From: Rickettsiales bacterium
GTDB taxonomy: Bacteria; Pseudomonadota; Alphaproteobacteria; Rickettsiales; SXRF01
Direction of reading: 5' to 3'
DNA length: 64,000 nucleotides
NCBI GenBank assembly: GCA_041396965.1
Contig: JAWKXN010000001.1
Span: 868,001 to 932,000, forward strand
Both the position numbers and the translations under genes were made by a program. This document shows, piece after piece, positions 8,517 through 17,580 of the stretch; positions within the stretch are counted from its first letter, which is position 1, and every line of letters begins with the position of its first letter. The notes under the pieces were generated by a model. That model did not search any database, was not told the origin of the DNA, and saw only the letters and a list, made by a program, of their open reading frames with translations.

Positions 8517-9608
8517 ATGCCTGTATATCTTGATTATAACGCTACTTCTCCTATCTTTCCAAAAGCATTAGAAAAAATGCGGGAGATTTTACCACTAGCG
8601 ACAAATGCCTCCGCTATACATAGTTTTGGTCGTGAAGCTAGAAAAATAATGGAAGACTCAAGGCGAGTATTAGCGGAATATATCAGCGTTTGGCCTAATG
8701 AGATTGTTTTTATGGCAAGCGGTACTGAGGCAAACACAACAGCCCTTAGAGCCTTTCCTGACAGAAAATTATTGGTTTCAGCGATAGAGCATAGCTCTAT
8801 AATCAAAAATAATGATAATTTACGAGGAAGCTATATTCCTGTAACCAGAGAAGGTGTTATAGACATAACCACTCTTGATAATCTGTTATCACAGCAAACA
8901 CAGCCAGTATTGGTATCAGTGATGCTTGCTAATAATGAAACCGGTATTATTCAACCAGTTAAAGAAATATCTGATATATGCAAAAAATACGATGCTTTGC
9001 TGCATTGTGACGCAGTACAAGCTATGGGTAAAATTCCAGTGGATTTTTCTCTACTTGGAGTTGATATGCTTACTATATCCGCTCATAAATGTGGTGGGGC
9101 GCTGGGAGCTGCCGCGTTAGTCGTGAAAAATGATTTGGTAATCAAGCCATTAATAATCGGTGGTGGACAGGAACTTTGGCGTAGAGCGGGAACTGAAAAT
9201 ATACCTGCTATAGCGTCTTTTGCTGCCGCCATAGAACAGTTTGATTTTAAGAGAGTTGAAGTTTTAGGTGGTTGGCTAAGAAATATGGAAGATTCTATAA
9301 AGAAAAATAATGGTATAATAATAGGAGAAGAGCAGCAAAGACTGTATAACACAAGTTGTATAATAATGCCGAAGGTAGAAAGTGAAGTTCAACTAATGGA
9401 TTTTGACTTAAACGGTTACGCGGTAAGCGCTGGCTCCGCTTGCTCGTCCGGTCGTATAGGAGAGTCTCACGTGTTAAAAGCTATGTCTGTGCCAAATGAA
9501 TTAGCGAAATGCGCTATAAGAGTAAGTATAGGCTGGAATAGTAAAGAAGAAGAGCTAAAAGACTTTACCAAAGTATGGATAAATTTAGCAAATAGGTTAT
9601 CTTCGTAA
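8517..9608 (+). CDS. cysteine desulfurase (NifS/IscS-like), first copy
   Basis: A PLP enzyme that takes sulfur from cysteine for Fe-S assembly. Seen: YLDYNATSP start, HCDAVQAMGK, the PLP Lys in SAHKCGG, and the active Cys in SAGSACSSGR. At 363 residues it is shorter than the IscS encoded at 58487, and the two sequences differ widely. The pairing iscR plus an extra NifS-like gene ahead of iscS-iscU is known in Rickettsia-type operons; here the two parts are far apart. I leave the symbol blank because IscS is better used for the other copy. Confidence 0.92.
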   Translation: MPVYLDYNATSPIFPKALEKMREILPLATNASAIHSFGREARKIMEDSRRVLAEYISVWPNEIVFMASGTEANTTALRAFPDRKLLVSAIEHSSIIKNNDNLRGSYIPVTREGVIDITTLDNLLSQQTQPVLVSVMLANNETGIIQPVKEISDICKKYDALLHCDAVQAMGKIPVDFSLLGVDMLTISAHKCGGALGAAALVVKNDLVIKPLIIGGGQELWRRAGTENIPAIASFAAAIEQFDFKRVEVLGGWLRNMEDSIKKNNGIIIGEEQQRLYNTSCIIMPKVESEVQLMDFDLNGYAVSAGSACSSGRIGESHVLKAMSVPNELAKCAIRVSIGWNSKEEELKDFTKVWINLANRLSS

Positions 9609-9614
9609 TCTATA

Positions 9615-10166
9615 CTAAGATTTTGTCATACAACAGCTAGCCTTGCTTCCTTTATTCCATGGCATCTTCGTCATAATAATAGCAAGTCCACAAAAGCCTG
9701 TTGTTCCGGCAAGTATAAGCCCAGCCCCGAAAAATCCGGTTATTATAAGAAATAATGGGTTTAGCAAATAGCCAAGAATAGTAGTTAGTAACACTACACT
9801 CCCAATCGTAATCTGTACCTGCCTATCTAATGGAAGGAAGAATTTTTTTGACTTATTTACTGGAAGACCAGCCTCTTTCCATGATTCTATCCCACCTTCT
9901 AAATTATATATCTCAACATTAGGGTCCTCGCTAAGGATTTTCTCACATGCGGACTTTCCTCTTGAACCTCTTAAGCAATGTATAACCAGCTTTTTTTCTG
10001 AGCATTCTGGAATACTGCTTTTGCATATTCGCGACAATGGAACTAATACAGATTCACTTATATTCTCAGCTTCATTTTCCGCTGATTCTCTTACATCAAC
10101 AAGTAAAGCTTCCTTGTTATCAAGCCATTTTTTTAAGGTATTAGCGTCTATGGTTTTTATTGTCAT
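9615..10166 (-). CDS. rhodanese domain membrane protein (YgaP-like)
   Basis: Residues 1-100 form a rhodanese domain with active-site Cys in HCLRGSRGKSAC. The rest is a two-helix membrane domain of the DUF2892 type with a short Cys-containing tail. Such proteins are inner-membrane sulfurtransferases. ATG 10166 is chosen because GGAG lies at the right distance upstream; a further in-frame TTG at 10181 has no such site. It converges with the cysteine desulfurase gene 7 bases away, in keeping with a sulfur-handling neighbourhood. Confidence 0.88.
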   Translation of the reverse strand: MTIKTIDANTLKKWLDNKEALLVDVRESAENEAENISESVLVPLSRICKSSIPECSEKKLVIHCLRGSRGKSACEKILSEDPNVEIYNLEGGIESWKEAGLPVNKSKKFFLPLDRQVQITIGSVVLLTTILGYLLNPLFLIITGFFGAGLILAGTTGFCGLAIIMTKMPWNKGSKASCCMTKS

Positions 10167-10216
10167 ATTATTCTCCAACAAATAACTATAACCAAATTAG
10201 GTTTTTCTGAACATTA

Positions 10217-11356
10217 TTATGGCAATCCTAATACTTCTTTGTAAACTCCAATAGTTTTCTCACACATATTATCTAAGGAGAATTGCCTAGCGTTTTCCAT
10301 GGCGTCACGCTCAACTTGCTTTTGTAGATCTGACGACATATTCAGTACGTTATTTATCGCTTTTGACAGCGATTCAACATCATTTGGCTCAACCAAGAGT
10401 CCGGTTTCTTTATCTATCACCGTCTCTTGCGGACCACCATGTCTGGTCGCTATTACAGGTTTCCCCATAGCCTGCGCTTCTAGAACGACTCTTCCAAACG
10501 CCTCCGGTTCAATGGAGGTGGCGACCACCAGCTTTGATAGCATATAAGCTTCGGTTATATAATATGTATGATTCGCTATTCGTACATTGCCAGCAAGATC
10601 TGAGTCAAATATTAATTGCTCAATCTCCTCACGGTATTTTTCATGCCCTTTGTCATTACCAAGCAAAACAGCGAAGAAGTCACGGTGAGGTATCTGGGCT
10701 AGTGCCTTTATAAAAACCTCCTGACCTTTCCAACGAGCGAATCTACCAGGAAATAATATAAGCGGCAGATCCTCAGGTAATCGCCATTGGGTAGCTAGCT
10801 CTACCATTCTTTGTGGGGAATGTTGCTCATGATTAAATATTCTAAGGTCAACACCTCTATGGATTACTCTTATTTTATTAGCGTCAACCTCATAATTTTC
10901 TAGTATATGACTAGCGATAAAATTAGAAACGGCGATAACTTTCTCACCCCTTACCATTATACTATTATACTTTTTCTTCCACTTATTTTGGATGTTATAA
11001 GTGCCATGAAAGGTAGTAAGAAAATGACATCCGGTTTTTTCAGCGGCAAGCCATGCGCTCCATGCTGGCGCGCGTGAACGAGCGTGGATTATATCAACAT
11101 CGTTTTTCTTTATGATGCTCGCAAGACGAATAGAGTTAAGCCACATTATAAAAGGGTTTTTACTTGCAAGAGGTAGTTCTATATGTTCAGCGCCGATTTT
11201 CTGCAATTGTTTTAACATTTTACCACCGGCGGAGGCAACCAACGCCTTTCCTCCAGCTTTTATTATCGCTTCGGCTATCTCAACAGTCCCTCGTTCAACC
11301 CCCCCGCTATTAAGTTCGGGCAATACTTGTAAAATAATAGGTTGTTTATAATTCAT
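10217..11356 (-). CDS. glycosyltransferase family 4
   Basis: A 379-residue GT-B fold enzyme. The N-terminal half has the GGVERGTVEIA acceptor-side glycine loop. The C-terminal half has FPGRFARWKG and the donor-binding EPEAFGRVVLEAQAMGKPVIA motif with the E-x7-E pair. Such enzymes add sugars to lipopolysaccharide or other surface glycans in the cytoplasm. No sugar biosynthesis genes adjoin it, so substrate cannot be given. Confidence 0.9.
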   Translation of the reverse strand: MNYKQPIILQVLPELNSGGVERGTVEIAEAIIKAGGKALVASAGGKMLKQLQKIGAEHIELPLASKNPFIMWLNSIRLASIIKKNDVDIIHARSRAPAWSAWLAAEKTGCHFLTTFHGTYNIQNKWKKKYNSIMVRGEKVIAVSNFIASHILENYEVDANKIRVIHRGVDLRIFNHEQHSPQRMVELATQWRLPEDLPLILFPGRFARWKGQEVFIKALAQIPHRDFFAVLLGNDKGHEKYREEIEQLIFDSDLAGNVRIANHTYYITEAYMLSKLVVATSIEPEAFGRVVLEAQAMGKPVIATRHGGPQETVIDKETGLLVEPNDVESLSKAINNVLNMSSDLQKQVERDAMENARQFSLDNMCEKTIGVYKEVLGLP

Positions 11357-11452
11357 GTTTATGTAAGTTCTTATTTATAGTAATGGCTATTCAGCCTAGA
11401 TATATATTATAGAACATATAAATAATACAAAAAATTATTATATAGAATCATT

Positions 11453-12193
11453 ATGTCTCCGTCTTTTATTAAATTAGCGAATAATAGAAAAATAGCTTAT
11501 CACCTAAGTGCTGGAAAAACACCGTGCGTAATGTTTTTTGGCGGGTTTAACTCTGATATGAATGGAACTAAAGTAACATCGCTAGAAACATTTTGTAAAG
11601 AACGTGAGCAAATGTTCATTCGCTTTGATTATAGCGGGCACGGTGAGTCTGATGGAAAATTCATGGATGGTACCATAGGTAGCTGGAAAGAAGACGCACT
11701 TAATATTATTGATTCTATAGCTCCTGACAACAATATATTCGTTGGCTCTAGCATGGGAGCTTGGATAGCTATGCTATGCGCTATAGAAAGAAAGGAAAAA
11801 CTAGCGGCACTTATTGGTATTGCTAGCGCGCCGGATTTTACAGAGAATTTAATTTGGAAAAAATTAAATGAGGAACAGCGGGAAAGAATGGGTATATACG
11901 GAGTTTACTACGCTCCATCATGCTATGGTGAGGATCCGTATCCAATTACCATGAAGTTGATAGAGGAGGGAAGAAACCATCTTATCTTGGATAAAAAGAT
12001 AGATATAGACGTGCCGGTACGCTTACTTCATGGCATGAAAGATAGTGACGTTCCTTTTGATACCTCCGCAAAGATAGCTCATGCCATAAACTCGGATGAT
12101 ATTAATATTACCCTAATAAAAGACGGTGATCACCGGCTTTCTCAACAAAAATATCTGGATATATTATTTGATAAGGTGGGTGAGTTTATATAG
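11453..12193 (+). CDS. alpha/beta hydrolase
   Basis: A 246-residue serine hydrolase. Nucleophile Ser in VGSSMGAW, Asp in HGMKDSDVP, His in DGDHRLS, with GGFNSDMNGTK as the oxyanion segment. It resembles bacterial acyl-protein-thioesterase-like or ABHD10-like hydrolases, but the substrate is not known. It is divergent from the glycosyltransferase gene with a 96-base AT-rich gap between them. Confidence 0.87.
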   Translation: MSPSFIKLANNRKIAYHLSAGKTPCVMFFGGFNSDMNGTKVTSLETFCKEREQMFIRFDYSGHGESDGKFMDGTIGSWKEDALNIIDSIAPDNNIFVGSSMGAWIAMLCAIERKEKLAALIGIASAPDFTENLIWKKLNEEQRERMGIYGVYYAPSCYGEDPYPITMKLIEEGRNHLILDKKIDIDVPVRLLHGMKDSDVPFDTSAKIAHAINSDDINITLIKDGDHRLSQQKYLDILFDKVGEFI

Positions 12194-12512
12194 CTAAAAT
12201 ATTTGCGTATTTTAATATAGTCCGATATTATTCATTAATAATATTTTAATATTGAGTAAAAGGATACAAAATGTCGTATGCTAATAAATTAAAACCTCAA
12301 GCCAAAGCAAATTTTGAAGTAATTCAGAATAATGGCTCCACCACCGATAAACTTACTAGATTACATGATATTCTTTTATCGGGAGCGGTAATAGAGAATC
12401 ATTCCCACGTAGAAGGTCGTGATCCTAATTTTCCAGAATACACCTTAGTGTTGAACAAGTCTGTTCCTTCTGGAAGTATCCAAGAAGTTTATGATCAAAA
12501 TTCTACCAGTAT

Positions 12513-12544
12513 TAACGATAGGCATAATTAAAAAAGTGTGATGC
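12513..12544. repeat. left end of insertion sequence: target duplication plus inverted repeat
   Basis: TAACGATA (12513-12520) is the 8-bp target duplication. The 24-bp terminal inverted repeat follows (12521-12544; begins GGCATAATT, ends GTGTGATGC). It matches the reverse complement of the right end without a mismatch. Confidence 0.92.
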
Positions 12545-13557
12545 TAGAATCTGCATAATTGCTTTATAAAACAATGCGATATACTGTATTTTTAAAAAAG
12601 GATTATAAAAGTGTCTAAAAACGCTGTGTAAAATGCGGTTTGAGCAGCATAAAAAGCAATGGCAAATTGCGTGGTCGTAAACGGTATCGTTGCAACTTGT
12701 GCTTACATCAATGGGTTGATAAGCGCGGCAAAAAAACCGACTATAAGCGTTACTATTTAGACTGGCTGCACAAACGCCGAACACTAGCAGAAATTGCTAG
12801 CATTCTTGATATTTCCATCCCCAAGCTCACCAAGGAATTTGATGCTCTTGAGTGGGCAGAAGGATTAATTTTTCCTGCCTCAAAAGAAGCGATTAACCTG
12901 CTCATGGATGCGTCTTTCTTCGGCAGAGAATATGGCTATTTCTGTGCGCATGATGGCAGCAGAATCATTTATTACCAAGAGATCAAAACCGAATCAGTGA
13001 AGCATTTGCGTGAAGCTTTGCATGAGCTTGTGCAGGCAGGATATTGCTTCAAATCAGTGACCATTGATGGGCGCAAAGGGTTTTATGAAAACATCAGAAA
13101 AACACTTGGTGGAGTACCAATTCAAATGTGTATTTTCCATCAAAAAGCGATTGTAAGGCGATATACTGGAAATAATCCAAAGCTCCGTCCTGCAAAGGAT
13201 TTGAAGGAGTTGATGGAAAAATTATGCAATACCGAACCAGAAGATTTTGTGGCTCAATTTTACGCTCTGGCAGAGCAGCACAAAGGATTCCTGAATGCCA
13301 AAAAGGGTGGAAGATTTACGCACGGAAGGACGCGTTCTGCATATAATTCCGTGCAAGAAAATCTGCACAGGCTATTTACATACAAGGAATTTCCAGAACA
13401 GAATATTCCGCCAACAACCAACCATCTAGAAGGCTTCTTCTCTCACCTCAAGGAAAGAATAAATATCCACCGTGGGTTGAAACTCCATAGAAAGAAAAAA
13501 GCTATAAAAGCTTTCCTCAATTCTTTCTAAAAAGCATCACACTTTTTTAATTATGCC
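12521..13557 (+). mobile_element. complete insertion sequence, IS256-like with Zn-ribbon transposase (1037 bp)
   Basis: A 1037-bp element bounded by perfect 24-bp inverted repeats and flanked by identical 8-bp direct repeats. It holds one long gene, a DDE transposase. An 8-9 bp duplication and about 25-bp ends are normal for the IS256 group. Identical ends and an exact duplication suggest recent insertion. Base and codon use inside look a little richer in G+C than in the interrupted host gene, which supports transfer from elsewhere. Family naming rests on motif memory only. Confidence 0.9.
12611..13530 (+). CDS. transposase (IS256-like, variant Zn-binding type), start out of frame with body
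   Basis: A DDE/mutator-type transposase: D90 (MDASFF), D143 (TIDGRKG) and E264 (NHLEGFF), counted from TTG 12640. A CIFHQK motif and a basic C-terminal end are also present. The body frame is open from 12619 and encodes a zinc ribbon (CVKC ... CNLC) before any usable start. The natural start is GTG 12611, with AGGA 8 bases upstream, but it is one base out of frame: the run at 12617-12621 has five A where six would join the frames. Full-length product therefore needs a -1 slip. TTG 12640 would lose the first zinc-ribbon pair. Confidence 0.82.
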
Positions 13558-13565
13558 TAACGATA
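13534..13565. repeat. right end of insertion sequence: inverted repeat plus target duplication
   Basis: The right inverted repeat is 13534-13557. The second copy of TAACGATA is 13558-13565. Both match the left end exactly. Confidence 0.92.
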
Positions 13566-13798
13566 TAAATAGGAATATAGGTGTTGATTTGCAACCAAGC
13601 AAGGATAACGAGCCCAGAGATAGAATGGGCAATCGCAATCTTACTTACTCGGTATCAAGGGATAAGATTCAAAATTTGAAAGATTTAGGATTAGCAGAAG
13701 TTGTATATAGAAAAGTAGTTTCTTATAATGAAAGACTGAATGACATACAACAGGCTTCCGGCAAAGATCTAAGTGTAGTCTAATATAACCTAAAAAAT

Positions 13799-14575
13799 CT
13801 AACCAATTATATTAAATCCACCATCTATATATATAGTTTGCCCGTTTATACTGTTCCCTACATCGTCAGAGGTTAGGTAGGCGACAGCCTTTCCTATTTG
13901 TTCTATAGTAACTAGTTGATGAGAGGGAGTTTTGGCAGCGGCAAGAGCTAGTAATTCCTCAAAATGTTTTATTCCGCCAGCGGCTCGTGTTTTTAGAGGG
14001 CCGGGTGAAATAGCGTTCACTCTTATGTTCTTTTCCCCAAGCTCCGACGCTAGGTAGCGGACGCTAGATTCAAGAGCCGCTTTTACCGGTCCCATAAGCC
14101 CATAATTTTGTACAACTTTCTCTGAGCCGTAATAACTCATGGTAAACAAACTACCACCCTCACTCATCAGCGGTTCAGCCAGTCTAGCCATACGGATGAA
14201 CGAATGGCAGGAAATATCCATAGCGTTAAGGAATCCATCTTTACTAGAATCAGTGACTTTGCCATGTAAATCGTCCTTTGAAGCGAAGGCAATTGAGTGC
14301 AAAGCGGAGTGCAATATTCCCCATTTATTTTTTATTTCAGTGAATAAATATTCAAGACTACCTTCTTCATTTCCTGTTATAGTAACATCACAAGGCAGGA
14401 ATATTGAGCAATTAAGATTTTTAAGGAGAGGTTCTACATAAGACTTAGCTTTATCACTCTGATAGGTAATGGCAAGTTCCGCTCCCATATCACTTAAAGC
14501 CTTAGCGCAGCCATAAGCTATAGAATGCTCATTAGCTATTCCGACAATCAGTATTTTCTTTCCTGAGAGCAGCAT
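13799..14575 (-). CDS. fabI: enoyl-[acyl-carrier-protein] reductase (NADH)
   Basis: Last step of fatty-acid elongation: reduces trans-2-enoyl-ACP with NADH in the cytoplasm. The atypical SDR signature is visible: GIANEHSIAYG at the nucleotide site, the Tyr of QNYGLMGPVKAALE with the Lys six residues later, and SPGPLKTRAA. Length 258 fits the family. ATG 14575 (MLLSGKK) is preferred because FabI proteins begin this way and AGG lies just upstream; an in-frame TTG four codons earlier is less likely. Confidence 0.95.
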   Translation of the reverse strand: MLLSGKKILIVGIANEHSIAYGCAKALSDMGAELAITYQSDKAKSYVEPLLKNLNCSIFLPCDVTITGNEEGSLEYLFTEIKNKWGILHSALHSIAFASKDDLHGKVTDSSKDGFLNAMDISCHSFIRMARLAEPLMSEGGSLFTMSYYGSEKVVQNYGLMGPVKAALESSVRYLASELGEKNIRVNAISPGPLKTRAAGGIKHFEELLALAAAKTPSHQLVTIEQIGKAVAYLTSDDVGNSINGQTIYIDGGFNIIG

Positions 14576-14595
14576 AAGCCTACACAATCAGCTTA

Positions 14596-14721
14596 TTAGC
14601 CTTGACGAGCCTTAAAACGAGGATTTTTCTTATTTATGATATATACACGACCTTTGCGGCGGATAAGACGGCAATCCTTATCACGTTTTTTCGCCGACTT
14701 TAGAGAACTTAAAACTTTCAT
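14596..14721 (-). CDS. rpmJ: 50S ribosomal protein L36
   Basis: A 41-residue basic protein beginning MKVLSSLKSAKKRDKDC and ending PRFKARQG. It matches the L36 form that lacks most of the zinc-binding Cys residues, common in alphaproteobacteria. AAGGAAT lies 9 bases before the ATG. It sits 20 bases ahead of fabI on the same strand and may be co-transcribed with it. Confidence 0.93.
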   Translation of the reverse strand: MKVLSSLKSAKKRDKDCRLIRRKGRVYIINKKNPRFKARQG

Positions 14722-14790
14722 GACAATATTCCTTAATTTTCAATAGGCTGCCCTTATAGTTATTTTTATTAGTATAGTCAATAATATTTA

Positions 14791-16662
14791 TCAGGTATGA
14801 TTCATAGTTTTATAATCATTTGCTGGTGTTTTTAGCTGTTTTGACAATCCATGCGGTGTTTTCTCCCAAAAATAAGGTTTTACAATAAGTTGGTAAAGGG
14901 CTTTATAGCTAGCTATAGAGTGTAAAATTAGATAGAAAGGATAGAATAACGCCGCTATCTTATATTTAGCGGTTGATTCTTCCTTGAGTGAGACACAATA
15001 GCTTACCATAAACCAGTGGATTAGGAAGTTTGCTATAAGGTTTATTATAGATAGATTCACTAGCCATCCGCTATGTAGCAATGGTGATAATTTATGTAAA
15101 TATTCAGGAAATATAATCCACGATAGAGCTATAACCCATAGCAGAGGAGCGGTAAGAAATATTAAGCTGGAAAGACCTATAAATATCTGGAAACCAATAA
15201 ATCCAGTTAATCCAAGCTTCTTATATAGGGTAATTGGATTTCTCATATGCACCAACCAAGTCTGCATATAGCCTTTAATCCAGCGTGAGCGTTGTCTTAT
15301 CCAAGAGGAAAGTTTAATTGGCGCTTCTTCTTCGGTATCTGAGTCAAGTAGCGAGGTTTTTAGTCCATATCCACTCAATCTAATGCCAAGATCCGCATCC
15401 TCAGTAACATTATAAGCATCCCAGTTGCCAAGATTTTTAAGAGCTTTCATGGAAATATGATTGCTCGTTCCTCCTAGAGGTATCGGAATTCCAGTTTCTT
15501 TTAGTCCATACAAAGTAACATCAAATAATATGCTATATTCCAAATTAAAGAAACAGGTAAGGAAATTATCATTATAATTATAGTAAGTAAGTCTCGCTTG
15601 TAGACATATAGTATCTTCAGGCAGTGAGGAAAAATAAGCCACAGACTTTTTAAGCTGTAGCTCATCAGGTTTATCTTCAGCGTCAAATATAGTTACGTAA
15701 TCACCACGCGCGAAGTTCATTGCGTAATTACAAGCTTTTGGTTTGGTTCTCAGTGTATTTGCCGGAACGGTTATAATCTCAAAATTATATTTTGGTTTTA
15801 GAGAGATAGACTTATATATAGTCTCATAATCATCTTCCTCTAAGATAAGTTTTATATCCATTTTCTCAGGTGGATAGTCAATTAGCTCAATATTTTTTAT
15901 TATCTTATTAACAGACTCCGCTTCTTTATACATAGGTACTAATAGCGTATAAACCGGAAGATTTTTTTCGTTAAGTCGCGCAAGCAGTTCTTGCCAGTTT
16001 GTTTTATCTTTTTTTCCAATGCCTTTTATAAAAATATATATACGAAACAGTAAATTAACCGCGAATATAATATTACATATAATCACGAACGTAATAATAG
16101 CCTGAACGGGAAAAATGATTACTATTCCCAGAAAAGATGCGGTTAAATATAAAAAAAATCCTCTAGCTTTTGTTGATAAAATTGAAAAAGCGCTTGCTCT
16201 TGGCTTTTTTCTCCATAGATCAAGACGGCTGTTTTCCTCTATTACTTTACCAAAAACTCGCTCTATGGTTTTTCTTATATCAACTGGTGAGGTGAAAGCT
16301 ATCTCGGTGTCATTACCAAATTTGTTATAGATCCATTTTTTTGTCTCATCATTATATTCAGAGGTTACGACGGTTATTTCGCTCTCAGTTTTTCTATAGG
16401 GAATCAATCTAAATTTTATATACTCATCTATATCACTCTCAGATAGAAGTTTGTCATCAGGAGGTTCTTTTAATAGATTAATAAAAGCAAGCCCATGATA
16501 GTCAGCGAGGGATTTATATAGTTCAAGATAGCTCATTATACCTTCGGCAAGCACTATATCACCAATTCTGCTACCGGTTCTTTTTTGTATATCTATAACT
16601 CTTTCAAGCTGATTTTCTTGTATAAGCTTCCGCGCGAGTAAAACCTGTCCGATAAAATCCAT
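14791..16662 (-). CDS. membrane glycosyltransferase family 2 with N-terminal MshEN-type domain
   Basis: A 623-residue protein. Residues 1-135 resemble the N-terminal domain of type II secretion ATPases (MshEN fold), known elsewhere to bind cyclic-di-GMP. Two membrane helices follow (about 165-210). Then comes a processive-type GT2 domain: VPMYKE, DAEDKP (donor/metal Asp), VTEDADLG (catalytic) and QRSRW (acceptor). Three or more C-terminal helices close the chain. It probably makes or exports a surface polysaccharide. No partner genes (periplasmic adaptor, cyclase) adjoin it. Confidence 0.88.
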   Translation of the reverse strand: MDFIGQVLLARKLIQENQLERVIDIQKRTGSRIGDIVLAEGIMSYLELYKSLADYHGLAFINLLKEPPDDKLLSESDIDEYIKFRLIPYRKTESEITVVTSEYNDETKKWIYNKFGNDTEIAFTSPVDIRKTIERVFGKVIEENSRLDLWRKKPRASAFSILSTKARGFFLYLTASFLGIVIIFPVQAIITFVIICNIIFAVNLLFRIYIFIKGIGKKDKTNWQELLARLNEKNLPVYTLLVPMYKEAESVNKIIKNIELIDYPPEKMDIKLILEEDDYETIYKSISLKPKYNFEIITVPANTLRTKPKACNYAMNFARGDYVTIFDAEDKPDELQLKKSVAYFSSLPEDTICLQARLTYYNYNDNFLTCFFNLEYSILFDVTLYGLKETGIPIPLGGTSNHISMKALKNLGNWDAYNVTEDADLGIRLSGYGLKTSLLDSDTEEEAPIKLSSWIRQRSRWIKGYMQTWLVHMRNPITLYKKLGLTGFIGFQIFIGLSSLIFLTAPLLWVIALSWIIFPEYLHKLSPLLHSGWLVNLSIINLIANFLIHWFMVSYCVSLKEESTAKYKIAALFYPFYLILHSIASYKALYQLIVKPYFWEKTPHGLSKQLKTPANDYKTMNHT

Positions 16663-16712
16663 TGCAAGTAACCTAAAATATAAAAACTGGCATCTTGTAT
16701 AGCAATCTATAT

Positions 16713-16738
16713 TTTAGCCCTTAGCCCCTAGTATCTAT
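16713..16738 (-). repeat. fragment of the CTAG-rich dispersed repeat
   Basis: On the minus strand this reads AATAGATACTAGGGGCTAAGGG. That resembles the AATAGATAGTAGGGACTAGG part of the long repeat at 37460 and the matching part at 20912. It is a short, degenerate copy just before the outer-membrane protein gene's stop codon. Confidence 0.45.
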
Positions 16739-17574
16739 TAAAACACTTTATGGACAGCAAATATTACTCCGTCACCACCACCAGTATTTCTCCCACTTAC
16801 ATGGCTGAACGCGCCTAATTGCAGCGACATATTGTCTTTTACTTCATACATAGCTGATATCTGTAATTTGGTTAGGTCGTAATCATCACCTGATGAATTA
16901 GTAAACTGACTATTCTTGTTATCTGATAAGCGAAAACTATTAAACATTTGGGTAAGTATCATAGTTTTTTTATTTATTGAAAGACCTAGAGTGGAATAGA
17001 GATTTATTTGATCATTAGCTTCTCCCAACCTATGACGGTAATTAGCATCAATATTAACAAAGTGATTGAGCCCAGCATAGCCAAAACTATAACCTCCAGA
17101 AAGAGTGATGCCAGTATCAAAATCTCTGCTGCCTATAATAGGTTGGTTGGCTCTGTTCTCAGGTGAGTGGATTTTTATCATTGGTTCTACTGAAAATAAC
17201 AGACCATCCTTTTCCCATATTTTTTTCCTGATAAAGAACTCGCTATCACCAATTCCCCAGTTGCTATTCCAATTACCAGATACAGAATTTTCTTGAGATA
17301 CACGTTGCAAGAATAGGTTAGCCCCTATCGTCACATCATCATATAACCCATACTCAATATATGGATTAAATTCATATTTCCTGTAATCAGCAAGTGGTTG
17401 TATATTACCTGAATTATCAAAACGTCTATCGGTAAAATAATAGGAAAAATTGCTTACCAGTAAAATCTCACCACTTCTTCTTGTCCATGCTCCGGCGTAA
17501 ACAATAGTAGAAAACGAACACAATACTATCGTAATAACCAAGAAAAATTTAGTTAATCTGGATTTTGTACACAC
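16738..17574 (-). CDS. putative outer-membrane beta-barrel protein
   Basis: A 278-residue protein with an N-terminal signal peptide (hydrophobic residues 9-27, cut near AYA-GAW). The mature chain has alternating polar/hydrophobic strands rich in Tyr, Asn and Gly and ends in Phe, typical of outer-membrane barrels. No closer family can be named. The start lies 7 bases beyond the atpF stop on the same strand, so it may be read through from the ATP synthase operon. Confidence 0.7.
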   Translation of the reverse strand: MCTKSRLTKFFLVITIVLCSFSTIVYAGAWTRRSGEILLVSNFSYYFTDRRFDNSGNIQPLADYRKYEFNPYIEYGLYDDVTIGANLFLQRVSQENSVSGNWNSNWGIGDSEFFIRKKIWEKDGLLFSVEPMIKIHSPENRANQPIIGSRDFDTGITLSGGYSFGYAGLNHFVNIDANYRHRLGEANDQINLYSTLGLSINKKTMILTQMFNSFRLSDNKNSQFTNSSGDDYDLTKLQISAMYEVKDNMSLQLGAFSHVSGRNTGGGDGVIFAVHKVF

Positions 17575-17580
17575 CGTGTA

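Larger units (their letters stand above)
12271..13783 (+). pseudogene. short gene of unknown function split by an insertion sequence
   Basis: Two half-genes flank the insertion sequence: an N-terminal part from ATG 12271 (ribosome site AAGGA) and a C-terminal part ending at 13783. Removing the element and one copy of the 8-bp target duplication joins 12271-12520 to 13566-13783 in one frame. The junction reads Ser-Ile-Asn-Asp-Ile-Asn-Arg and yields about 155 residues. The restored protein is hydrophilic with no signal peptide or membrane segment. No family was recognised. As it stands the N-terminal piece ends inside the left inverted repeat (stop 12529-12531), and the C-terminal piece could restart at ATG 13553. 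Confidence 0.8.

Noticed and set aside
12512..12784. Minus-strand frame across the left end of the insertion sequence
   Set aside because: Crosses the inverted repeat and the transposase start antisense; insertion sequences of this type carry a single gene.
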